A DNA stretch of 64,000 bases, from assembly GCF_900157305.1 (NCBI RefSeq), contig NZ_LS974202.1, positions 806,001 through 870,000 of the forward strand. Direction: 5' to 3'. The notes beneath the pieces were generated by a model. That model was not told where the DNA came from, ran no database searches, and saw only the letters and a program-made list of their open reading frames with translations. Of this stretch, positions 52,190-60,932 are shown piece by piece. The position numbers and the translations under genes are program-made. The first letter of the stretch is position 1. Each line of letters starts with the position of its first letter. This DNA is from Mesotoga infera (lineage in GTDB: Bacteria > Thermotogota > Thermotogae > Petrotogales > Kosmotogaceae).

Positions 52190-53092
52190 ATGATTATAAC
52201 TATTCTATCTGCAATCGCATTACTCATATTGGCCTTCGCCTATACTGTAACTCTCGAAGGAATCGCGAGGAAGATCGAGGCTAGAATACATAGAAGATGC
52301 GGTCCTCCATTCTGGCAGAACTTCATAGATATCTTCAAGAGTCTTACAAAACATTCGATCTCTCACGGTTTCATATTTGATTTTGGAGTCCTTATGGCTT
52401 TGGGTGGCACAATAGCCACCGTACTTTTCATACCAGCAGGAAATCTCGTCGTCTTCCCAGGTCTTGACAACGTCTTCGTTATTATCTATCTGCTGGCTAT
52501 AGGTCTACTGGGAATGGCGATGTCGGCAGTAGGCTCGGGAAATCCCAACGCCTCAATCGGGATAGGCAGGGCATTAACACAGATGCTGGGATACGAGCTC
52601 CCCTTCATGATAGTGTTGTTGGGTGTCTTCTTCCATTTCAGAACCTCATCCCTATCTGAGCTGGCAATGCTGCAGAACTCCGGAGGAACCTACAATGTCT
52701 TAATCATGCCTATCGGGGCAGTTGTTGGCTTCGTATCTCTGATGGGCATGCTTGGCAAGAAGCCTTTCGATACATTTATTGCACCTGCCGAGATAGCTTC
52801 CGGGCCACTTGTAGAGTACAGCGGGAAGTACCTGGGATTGCTCATGACCCAACACGCTTTCGGGACCTTTATAGAGATTGGGCTTTTCGTCAACCTCTTT
52901 CTGGGTGGCGGAAAGACTATATGGGAATTTCTTTTGAAGTTCTTCCTGGTTTACTTTCTTGCTGTTATCATCTCGTCCATTATGCCGCGTTTCAGGGTCG
53001 AACAGGCAGTCAAATTCTACTGGAAATGGCCACTCATACTATCCTTCATTCAAGTGGTTATTGTCGTTTTCATAATGGGGAGGCGAGTTTAA
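52190..53092 (+). CDS. mbxM: NuoH-like membrane anchor of the Mbx complex
   Basis: 300 residues, about eight membrane helices. Signatures VTLEGIARKIEARIHRRCGPPFWQNFIDIFKSLTKH and KKPFDTFIAPAEIASGPLVEYSGKYLGLL match the NuoH/EchB/MbhM family, which docks the peripheral arm and forms part of the ion path. ATG 52190 has GAGGTGAT upstream; a GTG at 52172 would add six residues. Confidence 0.92.
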   Translation: MIITILSAIALLILAFAYTVTLEGIARKIEARIHRRCGPPFWQNFIDIFKSLTKHSISHGFIFDFGVLMALGGTIATVLFIPAGNLVVFPGLDNVFVIIYLLAIGLLGMAMSAVGSGNPNASIGIGRALTQMLGYELPFMIVLLGVFFHFRTSSLSELAMLQNSGGTYNVLIMPIGAVVGFVSLMGMLGKKPFDTFIAPAEIASGPLVEYSGKYLGLLMTQHAFGTFIEIGLFVNLFLGGGKTIWEFLLKFFLVYFLAVIISSIMPRFRVEQAVKFYWKWPLILSFIQVVIVVFIMGRRV

Positions 53093-53631
53093 TGAACAAC
53101 GAGCAGACCGCGTGGGAAAGAGTGGCAAATATGCTAAGGGCAAGATCGCTTTGGATGCTTTATTACTGTACCGGTTGCGGTGCAATAGAACTACCACCGA
53201 CAATGACAGCTCGCTTCGATATGGAGAGGTTTGGTATAGGACCGATGGCGACACCGCGTCAGGCCGATATACTCCTCGTAACGGGATACCTCAGCACCAA
53301 AACCCTGCGCAGAGTCATCTACTCCTACGAGCAGATGCAGGCTCCAAAATACATAGTCGGGTTCGGTTCCTGCACCATCAACGGCGGCATCTACTATGAC
53401 TCTTACGCGACGATCAACAGGCTCGATCTTTACGTACCTGTAGATCTATATTTGGCTGGCTGTATGCCCAGACCAGAGGCAATTGTAAATGGTTTTAAAA
53501 ATTTGATGGATAAAATCGACCGAGGAGAGGCGACGGGTTGGAAGGATTACGAAGCGAACTACGAATGGTACAGAAAAAATCAAATAGATGCTCTCGGGGA
53601 GGTGTACATCCACGATGAGTTCCATGAATGA
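53092..53631 (+). CDS. mbxJ: NuoB-like iron-sulfur subunit
   Basis: 179 residues. Cysteines of the N2-type 4Fe-4S cluster are in LYYCTGCGAIELPP, GFGSCTINGG and LAGCMPRPEAI. The ATG overlaps the mbxM stop. It would pass electrons between MbxN and MbxL. Confidence 0.93.
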   Translation: MNNEQTAWERVANMLRARSLWMLYYCTGCGAIELPPTMTARFDMERFGIGPMATPRQADILLVTGYLSTKTLRRVIYSYEQMQAPKYIVGFGSCTINGGIYYDSYATINRLDLYVPVDLYLAGCMPRPEAIVNGFKNLMDKIDRGEATGWKDYEANYEWYRKNQIDALGEVYIHDEFHE

Positions 53632-54130
53632 TAAATTGAATGAAATTATGTCGATGGCGGGCCAATTCACCTTTTCGGAGATAACTAAGAGACAATTTTC
53701 TGTAAATATAAAATCCTCTGGATTGCTGTCCGTTCTGGGACTACTCAGGCAGAAAGGTTTCACGCACCTCTCGCTTATCACAGGTATAGATAGGTTGAAC
53801 GATGAAAAATTCGAAGTAGTATACACACTATTCTGTTGGGAGAGCGGAGAGACAATTCTTGTGAGTACCCTTGTAGACAGAAAAACACCCGTTCTCCCGA
53901 CGATCATGGAGATATGGCCGGTTGCCAGGTTCTACGAAAGGGATGTTCATGAATTCTTCGGTATTGTTTTCGATGGCAACCCTGACCTGAAGCCGTTGAT
54001 ACTGGAAAAATGGAGCGAGATACCGCCTATGAGAAAGGACTTCGACCCCCATAAATACTCTAAGGAGCATTTTCCGGATAGAAAGTACAGCGCTGATTTT
54101 TTGCCGGAAGGGGGTGGCGAAGATGAGTAA
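53615..54130 (+). CDS. mbxK: NuoC-like subunit
   Basis: 171 residues. The NuoC signature is IMEIWPVARFYERDVHEFFGIVFDGNPDLKPLILEKW, ending with a short acidic tail. It overlaps mbxJ and mbxL. ATG 53615 has GGGGAGGTG about ten bases before it; ATG 53624 is possible. Confidence 0.9.
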   Translation: MSSMNDKLNEIMSMAGQFTFSEITKRQFSVNIKSSGLLSVLGLLRQKGFTHLSLITGIDRLNDEKFEVVYTLFCWESGETILVSTLVDRKTPVLPTIMEIWPVARFYERDVHEFFGIVFDGNPDLKPLILEKWSEIPPMRKDFDPHKYSKEHFPDRKYSADFLPEGGGEDE

Positions 54131-55229
54131 GGAAGTAAAGCTCTTTATCGGACCTAACCATCCTGGAATGCATGGAAACGCCAGCGTCCATCTCTATGTA
54201 GAAGGCGATACAGTGGTAAAATCCAGGTTAGTACCAGGATTCCTGCACAGAGGTTTTGAAAAGCTCATGGAACGAAGGACCTGGATGCAAAACCTCGCAT
54301 TGATTCCCCGAATTTGCGTTCCTGAACCGGATATAAACGAGATGGTGTACGCGATGGCGATAGAAGCGCTCGCTAAAGTCGAAGTGCCCGAACGGGCGCA
54401 CTGGATTAGGATGTTGATCTTGGAACTTGCCAGAATAGCCTCACATCTCATGGCCCTTGGTGGTATCGGAGGCTCTACGGGTCTTTACACAATGCCGAAC
54501 TGGACCCTTGCCGATAGAGATCTCATCCTGGATATATTCGAAAAGATCACCGGTGCAAGAATATATCACATGTATATTGTGCCGGGTGGTGTCAGGAAGG
54601 ATTTGCCTGAAGGCATAAAGGCAGACATACTAAAACTGGTCGATTACATCGAAGGCAGAAGTGAAGAGTTCGAAAACCTGCTCCTGAAAAACAGGATAAT
54701 TAGAACCAGAACGAAAGGTCTGGGTGTGTTGACACGGGAAGATGCACTGAAGCTAGGTATAAGCGGAGTAGCCCTGAGGGCTACCGGCCTACCTAACGAT
54801 CTGAGAAAGATCGCCCCTTATGCTAGATACGACCACGTGCAGTTCGAAGTACCGACAGCAACGGAGGGGGATGCCTTCGCGAGGTTTACCCTTAAGTACT
54901 ATGAAATAGGACAGAGCTTGAGGATATTGAGACAGATCGTTGAGAAGATTCCGGACGGACCGGTAAACATTAGAATCAGCGAAGGGAGCGCTTTAAGATG
55001 GAAAGTCCCTGCCGGCAGCGTTTATGCTCACGTGGAATCTTCCAGAGGAGAATACGGCTACTTCGTAGTTTCCGATGGAAGCGAGAGACCTTATAGAATA
55101 AACGTAAGGGGTGCCTCCTTCCCGCAGGGACTCTACGGTATTGAAAAGCTGCTTCCGGGTACAAGAATTGAAGATGTTGCTCTCTGGCTGGCAACTATGG
55201 ACTTTTGTCCGCCCGAAATCGATCGATAG
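54123..55229 (+). CDS. mbxL: NuoD-like large subunit of the Mbx complex
   Basis: 368 residues, homologous to NuoD and [NiFe]-hydrogenase large subunits (GPNHPGMHGNASVHLYVEGDTV, RGFEKLMERRTW, RMLILELARIASHL). In hydrogenases two CxxC pairs bind nickel. Here the first is CVPE (in RICVPEPDI) and the second is CPPE (in MDFCPPEIDR at the end): the second cysteine of each pair is glutamate. The protein is therefore not a hydrogenase and fits the Mbx/MBS group. ATG 54123 is one choice; GTG 54114 is another. Confidence 0.9.
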   Translation: MSKEVKLFIGPNHPGMHGNASVHLYVEGDTVVKSRLVPGFLHRGFEKLMERRTWMQNLALIPRICVPEPDINEMVYAMAIEALAKVEVPERAHWIRMLILELARIASHLMALGGIGGSTGLYTMPNWTLADRDLILDIFEKITGARIYHMYIVPGGVRKDLPEGIKADILKLVDYIEGRSEEFENLLLKNRIIRTRTKGLGVLTREDALKLGISGVALRATGLPNDLRKIAPYARYDHVQFEVPTATEGDAFARFTLKYYEIGQSLRILRQIVEKIPDGPVNIRISEGSALRWKVPAGSVYAHVESSRGEYGYFVVSDGSERPYRINVRGASFPQGLYGIEKLLPGTRIEDVALWLATMDFCPPEIDR

Positions 55230-55241
55230 GAGGCTGGTAGT

Positions 55242-57071
55242 GTGAGCATATATGATGGGTTAAAAAAGACTTTCTGGGGTCCAACAATAGCCTGGAAGAG
55301 GCTCTTCACCAGACCGGTTACCATAAAAGTTCCAGAAGTCTACCGTGAAGCGGCAGAAAGGTACAGGGGATTTCACGTAAACGACTGGGATAAATGCTCG
55401 GGTTGTTCCACCTGTTCGAAGATCTGTCCGACCGACGCAATAAGGATGGTGCCTGTCGATATCACTGTAGAATCGGGAAAAAAAGCACAGAGACCGGCCA
55501 TAGATTACGGTCGCTGCTCCTTCTGCGCCATGTGTGTCGATATATGCACCACTGGCTCTTTAAATATGACCAGGGAGTACATACATATATCCGACGATCC
55601 CGGCACTTTCTTCTTTTTGCCGGACGAGACCGGTATACACCACGATATTCAACCGATAGGTTATTCTCGCGACGAAGACTCTGAACTTCTCGATCTGGAA
55701 AGAGTTGTGATGAAAGAGCTTCCCGGAGAGGAACGCGTTGACTCCTTTATTGAGTTCGTGAAGGGTTATTCGAGAGAACAAGCCATAGCGGAAGCATCCA
55801 GATGCGTTGATTGCGAGCTATGCGTAGAGGCCTGCCCCGTTAACATGGACATTCCCCGATACATAGAGAGTGTATTCCATGATGACACGGAGGAAGGAGT
55901 CAACTGGATTTACAAAACCAACCCGCTTCCATCAGTTTGTGGAAGAGTATGTACCCACAAATGCGAAACTGTATGCTCGATTGGTAATAGAGGAAAACCT
56001 CTTGCGATAAGGTGGCTGAAACGTTACATCATGGATCAGGAGAAAACTGAAGACGTGATACGTTATGCTTTGAACGGAGAGGTAGTGAAGAAGGTTCGCG
56101 GGAAAGTAGCCATAATAGGTGCGGGCCCTGCCGGACTTTCGGCCGCTTACTATCTTTCACTGATGGGATACTCTACGACCATATTCGAAAGCAAAGCCCT
56201 TGCCGGAGGAGTTATGAGGTACGGAATACCGAGATATAGACTGCCTGACGAAGCCCTGGATAAAGACATAGAAGTAATAGAGTCGCTCGGGGTTGAAATC
56301 AAGTGTCTCACTACCGTCGGGAAGGATGTAACTTTGGAGGAAATACGCGACGAATACGATGCGGTTTTCCTGGGAACCGGATTCTCTAAGGGTAGGAGTA
56401 CCGGTGTCAAAGGGGTAGATAGTGAAGGGGTAATCATGGCGATACCTCTTCTAGAAAAGATTCGCGACTACCTAAGGCAAGAAAGTGGAGAGAAGCCACC
56501 AGTAACCGATAGCGTTATCGTTATAGGCGGTGGTAACGTCGCGATGGATGCAGCCAGAAGCGTAGCCCGCATACAGAAAATGGAAAGGAATCACATCGAT
56601 GTGAAGGTGACATCGCTAGAGTCAATGGAAGAGATGCCGGCCGACCTGGAAGAGATTCTCGAAGGTAAGGAAGAAGGCATAAAATACTTTCCATCTCGTG
56701 GACCAAAAGAAGTTTTGTTGAAAGATGGAAAGATCTGCGGATTAAAAACTATAGCTTGTACAAGAGTCTTTGACGACGACGGTAGATTCAATCCGCAATT
56801 CGATGAATCAGATCTCTCGACCATAGAGGGCACGATGATTATTGAAGCGATTGGTCAAGCACCAGATTATGACTTTATTCCTGTCGAAATAAAGGAAGAG
56901 ATTCAATTCATAAGGGGCAGAATTCTTGTTAACGAAAAGGGACAGACTGCTTTACCGTGGTTATTTGCTGGAGGAGATATAGTGAACGGACCGGATATAA
57001 TTCATGGCGTTGCCGACGGTCATAGAGCTGCGATAGGTATCGATGAATTCTTGGCGGGGGTGAAGAAGTGA
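55242..57071 (+). CDS. MbxN-type ferredoxin subunit fused to an NfnB/GltD-like flavoprotein
   Basis: 609 residues. Residues about 45-110 hold two 4Fe-4S motifs, CSGCSTCSKICP and CSFCAMCVDIC, as in MbxN/NuoI. From about residue 185 a second unit follows: CVDCELCVEACP with CGRVCTHKCETVC (two more clusters), the FAD site IIGAGPAGLSAAYYL, the NAD(P) site VIVIGGGNVAMDAARSV, and the GDIVNGPDIIHGVADGHRAAIGI end motif of GltD/NfnB/SudB. The fusion would carry electrons directly between the membrane complex and NAD(P). It starts with GTG after TAGGAGG, 12 bases behind mbxL. Confidence 0.9.
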   Translation: MSIYDGLKKTFWGPTIAWKRLFTRPVTIKVPEVYREAAERYRGFHVNDWDKCSGCSTCSKICPTDAIRMVPVDITVESGKKAQRPAIDYGRCSFCAMCVDICTTGSLNMTREYIHISDDPGTFFFLPDETGIHHDIQPIGYSRDEDSELLDLERVVMKELPGEERVDSFIEFVKGYSREQAIAEASRCVDCELCVEACPVNMDIPRYIESVFHDDTEEGVNWIYKTNPLPSVCGRVCTHKCETVCSIGNRGKPLAIRWLKRYIMDQEKTEDVIRYALNGEVVKKVRGKVAIIGAGPAGLSAAYYLSLMGYSTTIFESKALAGGVMRYGIPRYRLPDEALDKDIEVIESLGVEIKCLTTVGKDVTLEEIRDEYDAVFLGTGFSKGRSTGVKGVDSEGVIMAIPLLEKIRDYLRQESGEKPPVTDSVIVIGGGNVAMDAARSVARIQKMERNHIDVKVTSLESMEEMPADLEEILEGKEEGIKYFPSRGPKEVLLKDGKICGLKTIACTRVFDDDGRFNPQFDESDLSTIEGTMIIEAIGQAPDYDFIPVEIKEEIQFIRGRILVNEKGQTALPWLFAGGDIVNGPDIIHGVADGHRAAIGIDEFLAGVKK

Positions 57072-57565
57072 GTGATTTGAAAAAAATTCTGGAACTTGCC
57101 CTTAGTTTTGAGAGATCAGGGCAGGAGTTTTACAAAAGCAACATGGAGAAAGTTAAGCAAGCACTGGCAAGGGAAACCTTTAAGTATCTGATGGATATGG
57201 AATCCTCACATGTGGAATTTATAAGGAAAATGATCGAAAAACTCAAGACCGATGAGACCATAAATATCGAAGCAACCGGGGAAAAGGACGAAATCTTCAA
57301 AGAACGTCTGAAGTCACAGGCTCTTTCCAGTAACACCTACAGCAACGATTTGGCCGATCTTTCGATACTGAGAATGGCTTACCTTATAGAGAAAGACTTC
57401 GTGGAGTATTACGGCAAGGCCTCGGAAAAGATAGAAGATGACCGGGCCAAGAAACTGCTGACAACTCTAAGAGTTTGGGAAGAGGGACACATGGAATTGT
57501 TGAAAAGACTTATGGAACGTATCTATGAAAAAAACGCGCTGGATCTGGGCTTCTACCCGTTTTAA
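57068..57565 (+). CDS. Ferritin-like (rubrerythrin-type) diiron protein
   Basis: 165 residues. Two helix pairs with iron ligands: LSFERSGQEFYKS, MDMESSHVEFIRK, LIEKDFVEYYGK and VWEEGHMELLKR, the E-ExxH pattern of the ferritin-like superfamily. There is no rubredoxin domain. The start overlaps the preceding gene by four bases, so it belongs to the Mbx operon. It may protect the iron-sulfur clusters against oxygen or peroxide. This is inference. Confidence 0.85.
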   Translation: MSDLKKILELALSFERSGQEFYKSNMEKVKQALARETFKYLMDMESSHVEFIRKMIEKLKTDETINIEATGEKDEIFKERLKSQALSSNTYSNDLADLSILRMAYLIEKDFVEYYGKASEKIEDDRAKKLLTTLRVWEEGHMELLKRLMERIYEKNALDLGFYPF

Positions 57566-57798
57566 TCGAAGGTGATTATCGATCTACACCGGTGAATTTC
57601 GGAGACGGACAGAGCCGATGAATGGAACCTGAATGTTTGAAAAGTGATAGTATCTTTCTATACGAGCGTAAGATCATAGTGGAATTTAACTCTTGCTGCC
57701 ATTACACTGTCCATACGCTCTTTCTTTCGTGTCATATACTTGGCGTTCAATGCAGTATAGAATGATCATAGTTTTTCTATTTGAGAGGAGGTTGTACA
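57566..57798 (+). promoter_or_regulatory. Intergenic region upstream of the protease gene
   Basis: Non-coding. A promoter is expected here, but no box pair reaches consensus; GTATAGAAT near 57752 with poor upstream sequence is the best candidate. GAGAGGAGG immediately before the protease ATG is a strong ribosome site. Confidence 0.3.
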
Positions 57799-60700
57799 AT
57801 GAAAAGGAAGCTTTTGTTCTTCGCATCGGTGGCGGCTCTGTTGATGTTGCTTCTTACCGGTTGTCCAAACGGTCCGAAAAGTTTCACTTTGACAATAACC
57901 ACTTCTCCCGATACGGGGCTCCAGATAACTATCAATTTTGTCAATCAACAGACACCTTTCAGCCAGAAGTACGCGGAAGGAACGAATGTGAACGTTCAGG
58001 TTACAAGTCCTCAGGAAAAAGACGGTTCCGCGTTCGTGGTCGGTAACGATACCAAATACACCTTCCAGCAATGGAACGATTCAAACAACAACAACCCGAG
58101 AGATTTCACCGTCAACGGTAATTTCTCATACACGGCCCAGATGAATGTTCAGTACAAAGTCGATGTATCCTCCAATCCTGTCGGTGCGGCGGTAACAGGC
58201 GGAGGCTGGTACAACAAAGACACGAACGCCACGTTGACGGCACCGGCTATGGCCGGCTACACTTTCAGCCACTGGGTAATAAACGGTGTGAACGCCGGCA
58301 ATACGAATCCTATGATCGTTCAGGTAAACGAACCCAAAAACGTCGTCGCTCAGTACAACGCTGATGTACAGTACACCTTGACGGTAACCACCCTTCCCGA
58401 CATCGCTCTGGACGTGAGAATAGACGGAACGACTTATCCCTCTCCCAAGAGCATGGTGGTACAGGGCGGAAGCAACAAGCAGATCGCCGTGGTCGCCTAC
58501 CAGGAGAAGGATGTATCGCCGTGGATGACGGGAATCGATTCCAAATATACATTCGCCAACTGGAACGACGGCAGCGCCCAGAACCCGAGAAATGTCACCA
58601 TCGATTCCGATAAGACCTTCACCGCCAACATGACTACCGAGTACAGGATCGATGTCAGCGCCTCGCCCACACTGTGGGAGACAGGGACTTACTGGACACC
58701 TAGAGGAGCCGTCTGGCAGTTCGATTTCTCGGGTGATCTCGGACCTTACAACTTCAGTTACTGGCTGGTCAACGGCCAGAACGTGGGAAGCGCGAGACCT
58801 CTGGAATTGACCATAGACAGGCCCCATCAGGTAACCGCCGTTTTCGCCCTGCAGGAACCCGATTACACGCTGACGGTCACCACCTCGCCCCACACGAATC
58901 TGAACATAAGTATCGGGGGAACCCCTTACACCTCTCCCAAGAGCGTGGTGCTCGGAAGCGGAACAGCCACACTGATAGCCGTGACTTCTCCGCAGAGCAA
59001 GGATACCTCCGGTCAGGTCGCCGGAGACGATACGAGATACACCTTCCAGCAGTGGAACGATCTCAACACGCAGAACCCGAGAAACATCACCGTGTATTCG
59101 GATATAACCTACACGGCCCAGATGAAGCTGGAGTATCTGGTGGCGACTTCATCGAACCCTGTGGGAACGGCTATAGCTGGTGCAGGTTGGCACATAGTCG
59201 GAGAGATAGTGAACTTCTCGGCACCCCAAAAGGCCGGGTTCAATTTCAGTCACTGGGTTGTGAACGGTGTCAATGCAGGATCTGCCAATCCGCTTGCCGT
59301 CACAATAGATGCTCCGAAAAACGTCGTGGCCCATTACGTCGCGGCGGCCGGAAGGAACATCTGGGGAAATGTGACTCCTTACACAGGAGACGTGAAGACC
59401 GCCGATCTCGATGAATACGAGATAGTGTCCAACCCTGATATAAGAACGGTTCCCGAAGAGGCCGAGTACGTCGAGGGAGAATACATACTGAAAGTGGACT
59501 CCTTCAAAGATGCGGAAAGCTCCTTCAAGACCGCGACTACCGGAAGTATCGAGATCTTGAGAAGGATCGAATCGGCCGACGGTTCTCTGAGGTTCCTTCT
59601 GGTGAGCACGGATCTTTCAATGAAGGAACTCGAAAATCTGACCGGCGTGGTGAACGTATCGCGTAACTACCTCTTCTACCCACTGGCTACAACACCGAAC
59701 GACACGTATTACCCCGTACAGTGGAACTACCCGCTTATTAACCTGCCGCAGGCCTGGGACTACACCGTAGGTTCGAGGAGCGTCGTGGTTGCCATAATCG
59801 ATTCGGGGTTCAGTATCAACCATCCCGACCTGACGGGGGTTTTCACTGCCGGGTACAATTTTATAGACAACAACACGAACGTTTCAGAGCCCAACACCTC
59901 GGAAGACAGCCACGGCACTCACGTAGCCGGAACTGTAGCGGCGCTTTCGAACAACGCACAGGGAGTGGCCGGTGTCACTTGGGGAGGTTTCGGTATCTCC
60001 ATAATCCCGATAAGAGGGATAAAAGACTCCAGCACTCTTATTAGCAGCCTCATATACGCGGTGGATCACGGGGCGAAGATAATCAACATGAGTCTCGGCG
60101 GACCGGCCGGGACCGAACCGCTCCACGATGCCATAAAATACGCCGATAGGAACGGTGTCGTCATGGTGGCGGCCTCGGGCAACAACGGAGACGGTAACAT
60201 ACTGTACCCCGCGAAGTACCCTGAAACGATAGCGGTCGGCGCGGTCTGGAAAGACGGAAGTACCGTCAAGAGATCGAATTACTCCTGCTTCGGTCCAGAA
60301 CTGGACGTCGTTGCACCGGGAGGCTGGATGACATCCTACACCGACCCGAACGGAATATACAGCACCGGCTGGACGCCTGCGGGAAACAACTACATGTACA
60401 TGCAGGGCACATCGATGGCCACGCCACACGTGACCGGGCTCGTCGCGCTACTGATGGGGGCCGGACTCACCGATCCTGACGAGATACGCCAAACGCTACG
60501 GGACACGGCGACTGATCTGGGAACGGCAGGAAGAGACGATTATTACGGTTACGGACTGGTAAACGCGCAGGCGGCTCTCGATTCTATAACCACTCCGCAG
60601 GAATTCAAGGTCTTCCTGAGGAACCCGGCGACCGGTGTAGATATAGCCAACACGACGATATCCGATTCCGGCTCCTACGGCTTCAGCAACGTAACACTGA

Positions 60701-60882
60701 GTCAGGTGAAGGTCTGGGCCTGGAGAGATATGGATGATAGCGGTACGATCAACAAGGGAGACCTGCTCGGCTACTACAACTACAACGGCGGAAAGCCGAA
60801 CATAAATAACGCAACAACGTACGACCTCAGCACGGGCGACAACTGGATCGATTTCAAGTTCGCTCCAATCGTTGAAAATTGA
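57799..60882 (+). CDS. Subtilisin-like (S8) serine protease lipoprotein with N-terminal beta repeats
   Basis: 1027 residues. The signal ends in the lipobox LLLTGC, so the protein should be lipid-anchored. Three double repeats of about 155 residues follow (YTLTVTT-P, KYTF-WND, NPR-ITV, and FSHWVINGVNAG), akin to bacterial surface B-repeats. Then come a fervidolysin-like propeptide region (about 545-645) and the S8 domain: aspartate in VVAIIDSGFS near 667, histidine in DSHGTHVAGT near 703, serine in GTSMATPH near 871. A C-terminal beta domain ends it. GAGGAGG precedes the ATG. A terminator follows. Confidence 0.92.
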   Translation: MKRKLLFFASVAALLMLLLTGCPNGPKSFTLTITTSPDTGLQITINFVNQQTPFSQKYAEGTNVNVQVTSPQEKDGSAFVVGNDTKYTFQQWNDSNNNNPRDFTVNGNFSYTAQMNVQYKVDVSSNPVGAAVTGGGWYNKDTNATLTAPAMAGYTFSHWVINGVNAGNTNPMIVQVNEPKNVVAQYNADVQYTLTVTTLPDIALDVRIDGTTYPSPKSMVVQGGSNKQIAVVAYQEKDVSPWMTGIDSKYTFANWNDGSAQNPRNVTIDSDKTFTANMTTEYRIDVSASPTLWETGTYWTPRGAVWQFDFSGDLGPYNFSYWLVNGQNVGSARPLELTIDRPHQVTAVFALQEPDYTLTVTTSPHTNLNISIGGTPYTSPKSVVLGSGTATLIAVTSPQSKDTSGQVAGDDTRYTFQQWNDLNTQNPRNITVYSDITYTAQMKLEYLVATSSNPVGTAIAGAGWHIVGEIVNFSAPQKAGFNFSHWVVNGVNAGSANPLAVTIDAPKNVVAHYVAAAGRNIWGNVTPYTGDVKTADLDEYEIVSNPDIRTVPEEAEYVEGEYILKVDSFKDAESSFKTATTGSIEILRRIESADGSLRFLLVSTDLSMKELENLTGVVNVSRNYLFYPLATTPNDTYYPVQWNYPLINLPQAWDYTVGSRSVVVAIIDSGFSINHPDLTGVFTAGYNFIDNNTNVSEPNTSEDSHGTHVAGTVAALSNNAQGVAGVTWGGFGISIIPIRGIKDSSTLISSLIYAVDHGAKIINMSLGGPAGTEPLHDAIKYADRNGVVMVAASGNNGDGNILYPAKYPETIAVGAVWKDGSTVKRSNYSCFGPELDVVAPGGWMTSYTDPNGIYSTGWTPAGNNYMYMQGTSMATPHVTGLVALLMGAGLTDPDEIRQTLRDTATDLGTAGRDDYYGYGLVNAQAALDSITTPQEFKVFLRNPATGVDIANTTISDSGSYGFSNVTLSQVKVWAWRDMDDSGTINKGDLLGYYNYNGGKPNINNATTYDLSTGDNWIDFKFAPIVEN

Positions 60883-60896
60883 TAAAAACGACAGAA

Positions 60897-60927
60897 GTGG
60901 GAGCTCTCGCGAGCTCCCACTTTTTTT
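60897..60927 (+). terminator. Terminator of the protease gene
   Basis: GTGGGAGCTC (60897-60906) and GAGCTCCCAC (60911-60920) form a perfect 10-bp stem around TCGC, followed by seven T. Confidence 0.93.
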
Positions 60928-60932
60928 GGCCA

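Noticed and set aside
54123-55229. Annotation of the complex as an Mbh-type hydrogenase
   Set aside because: Both CxxC nickel-binding pairs are incomplete and there are two antiporter-like subunits, which is the Mbx layout.
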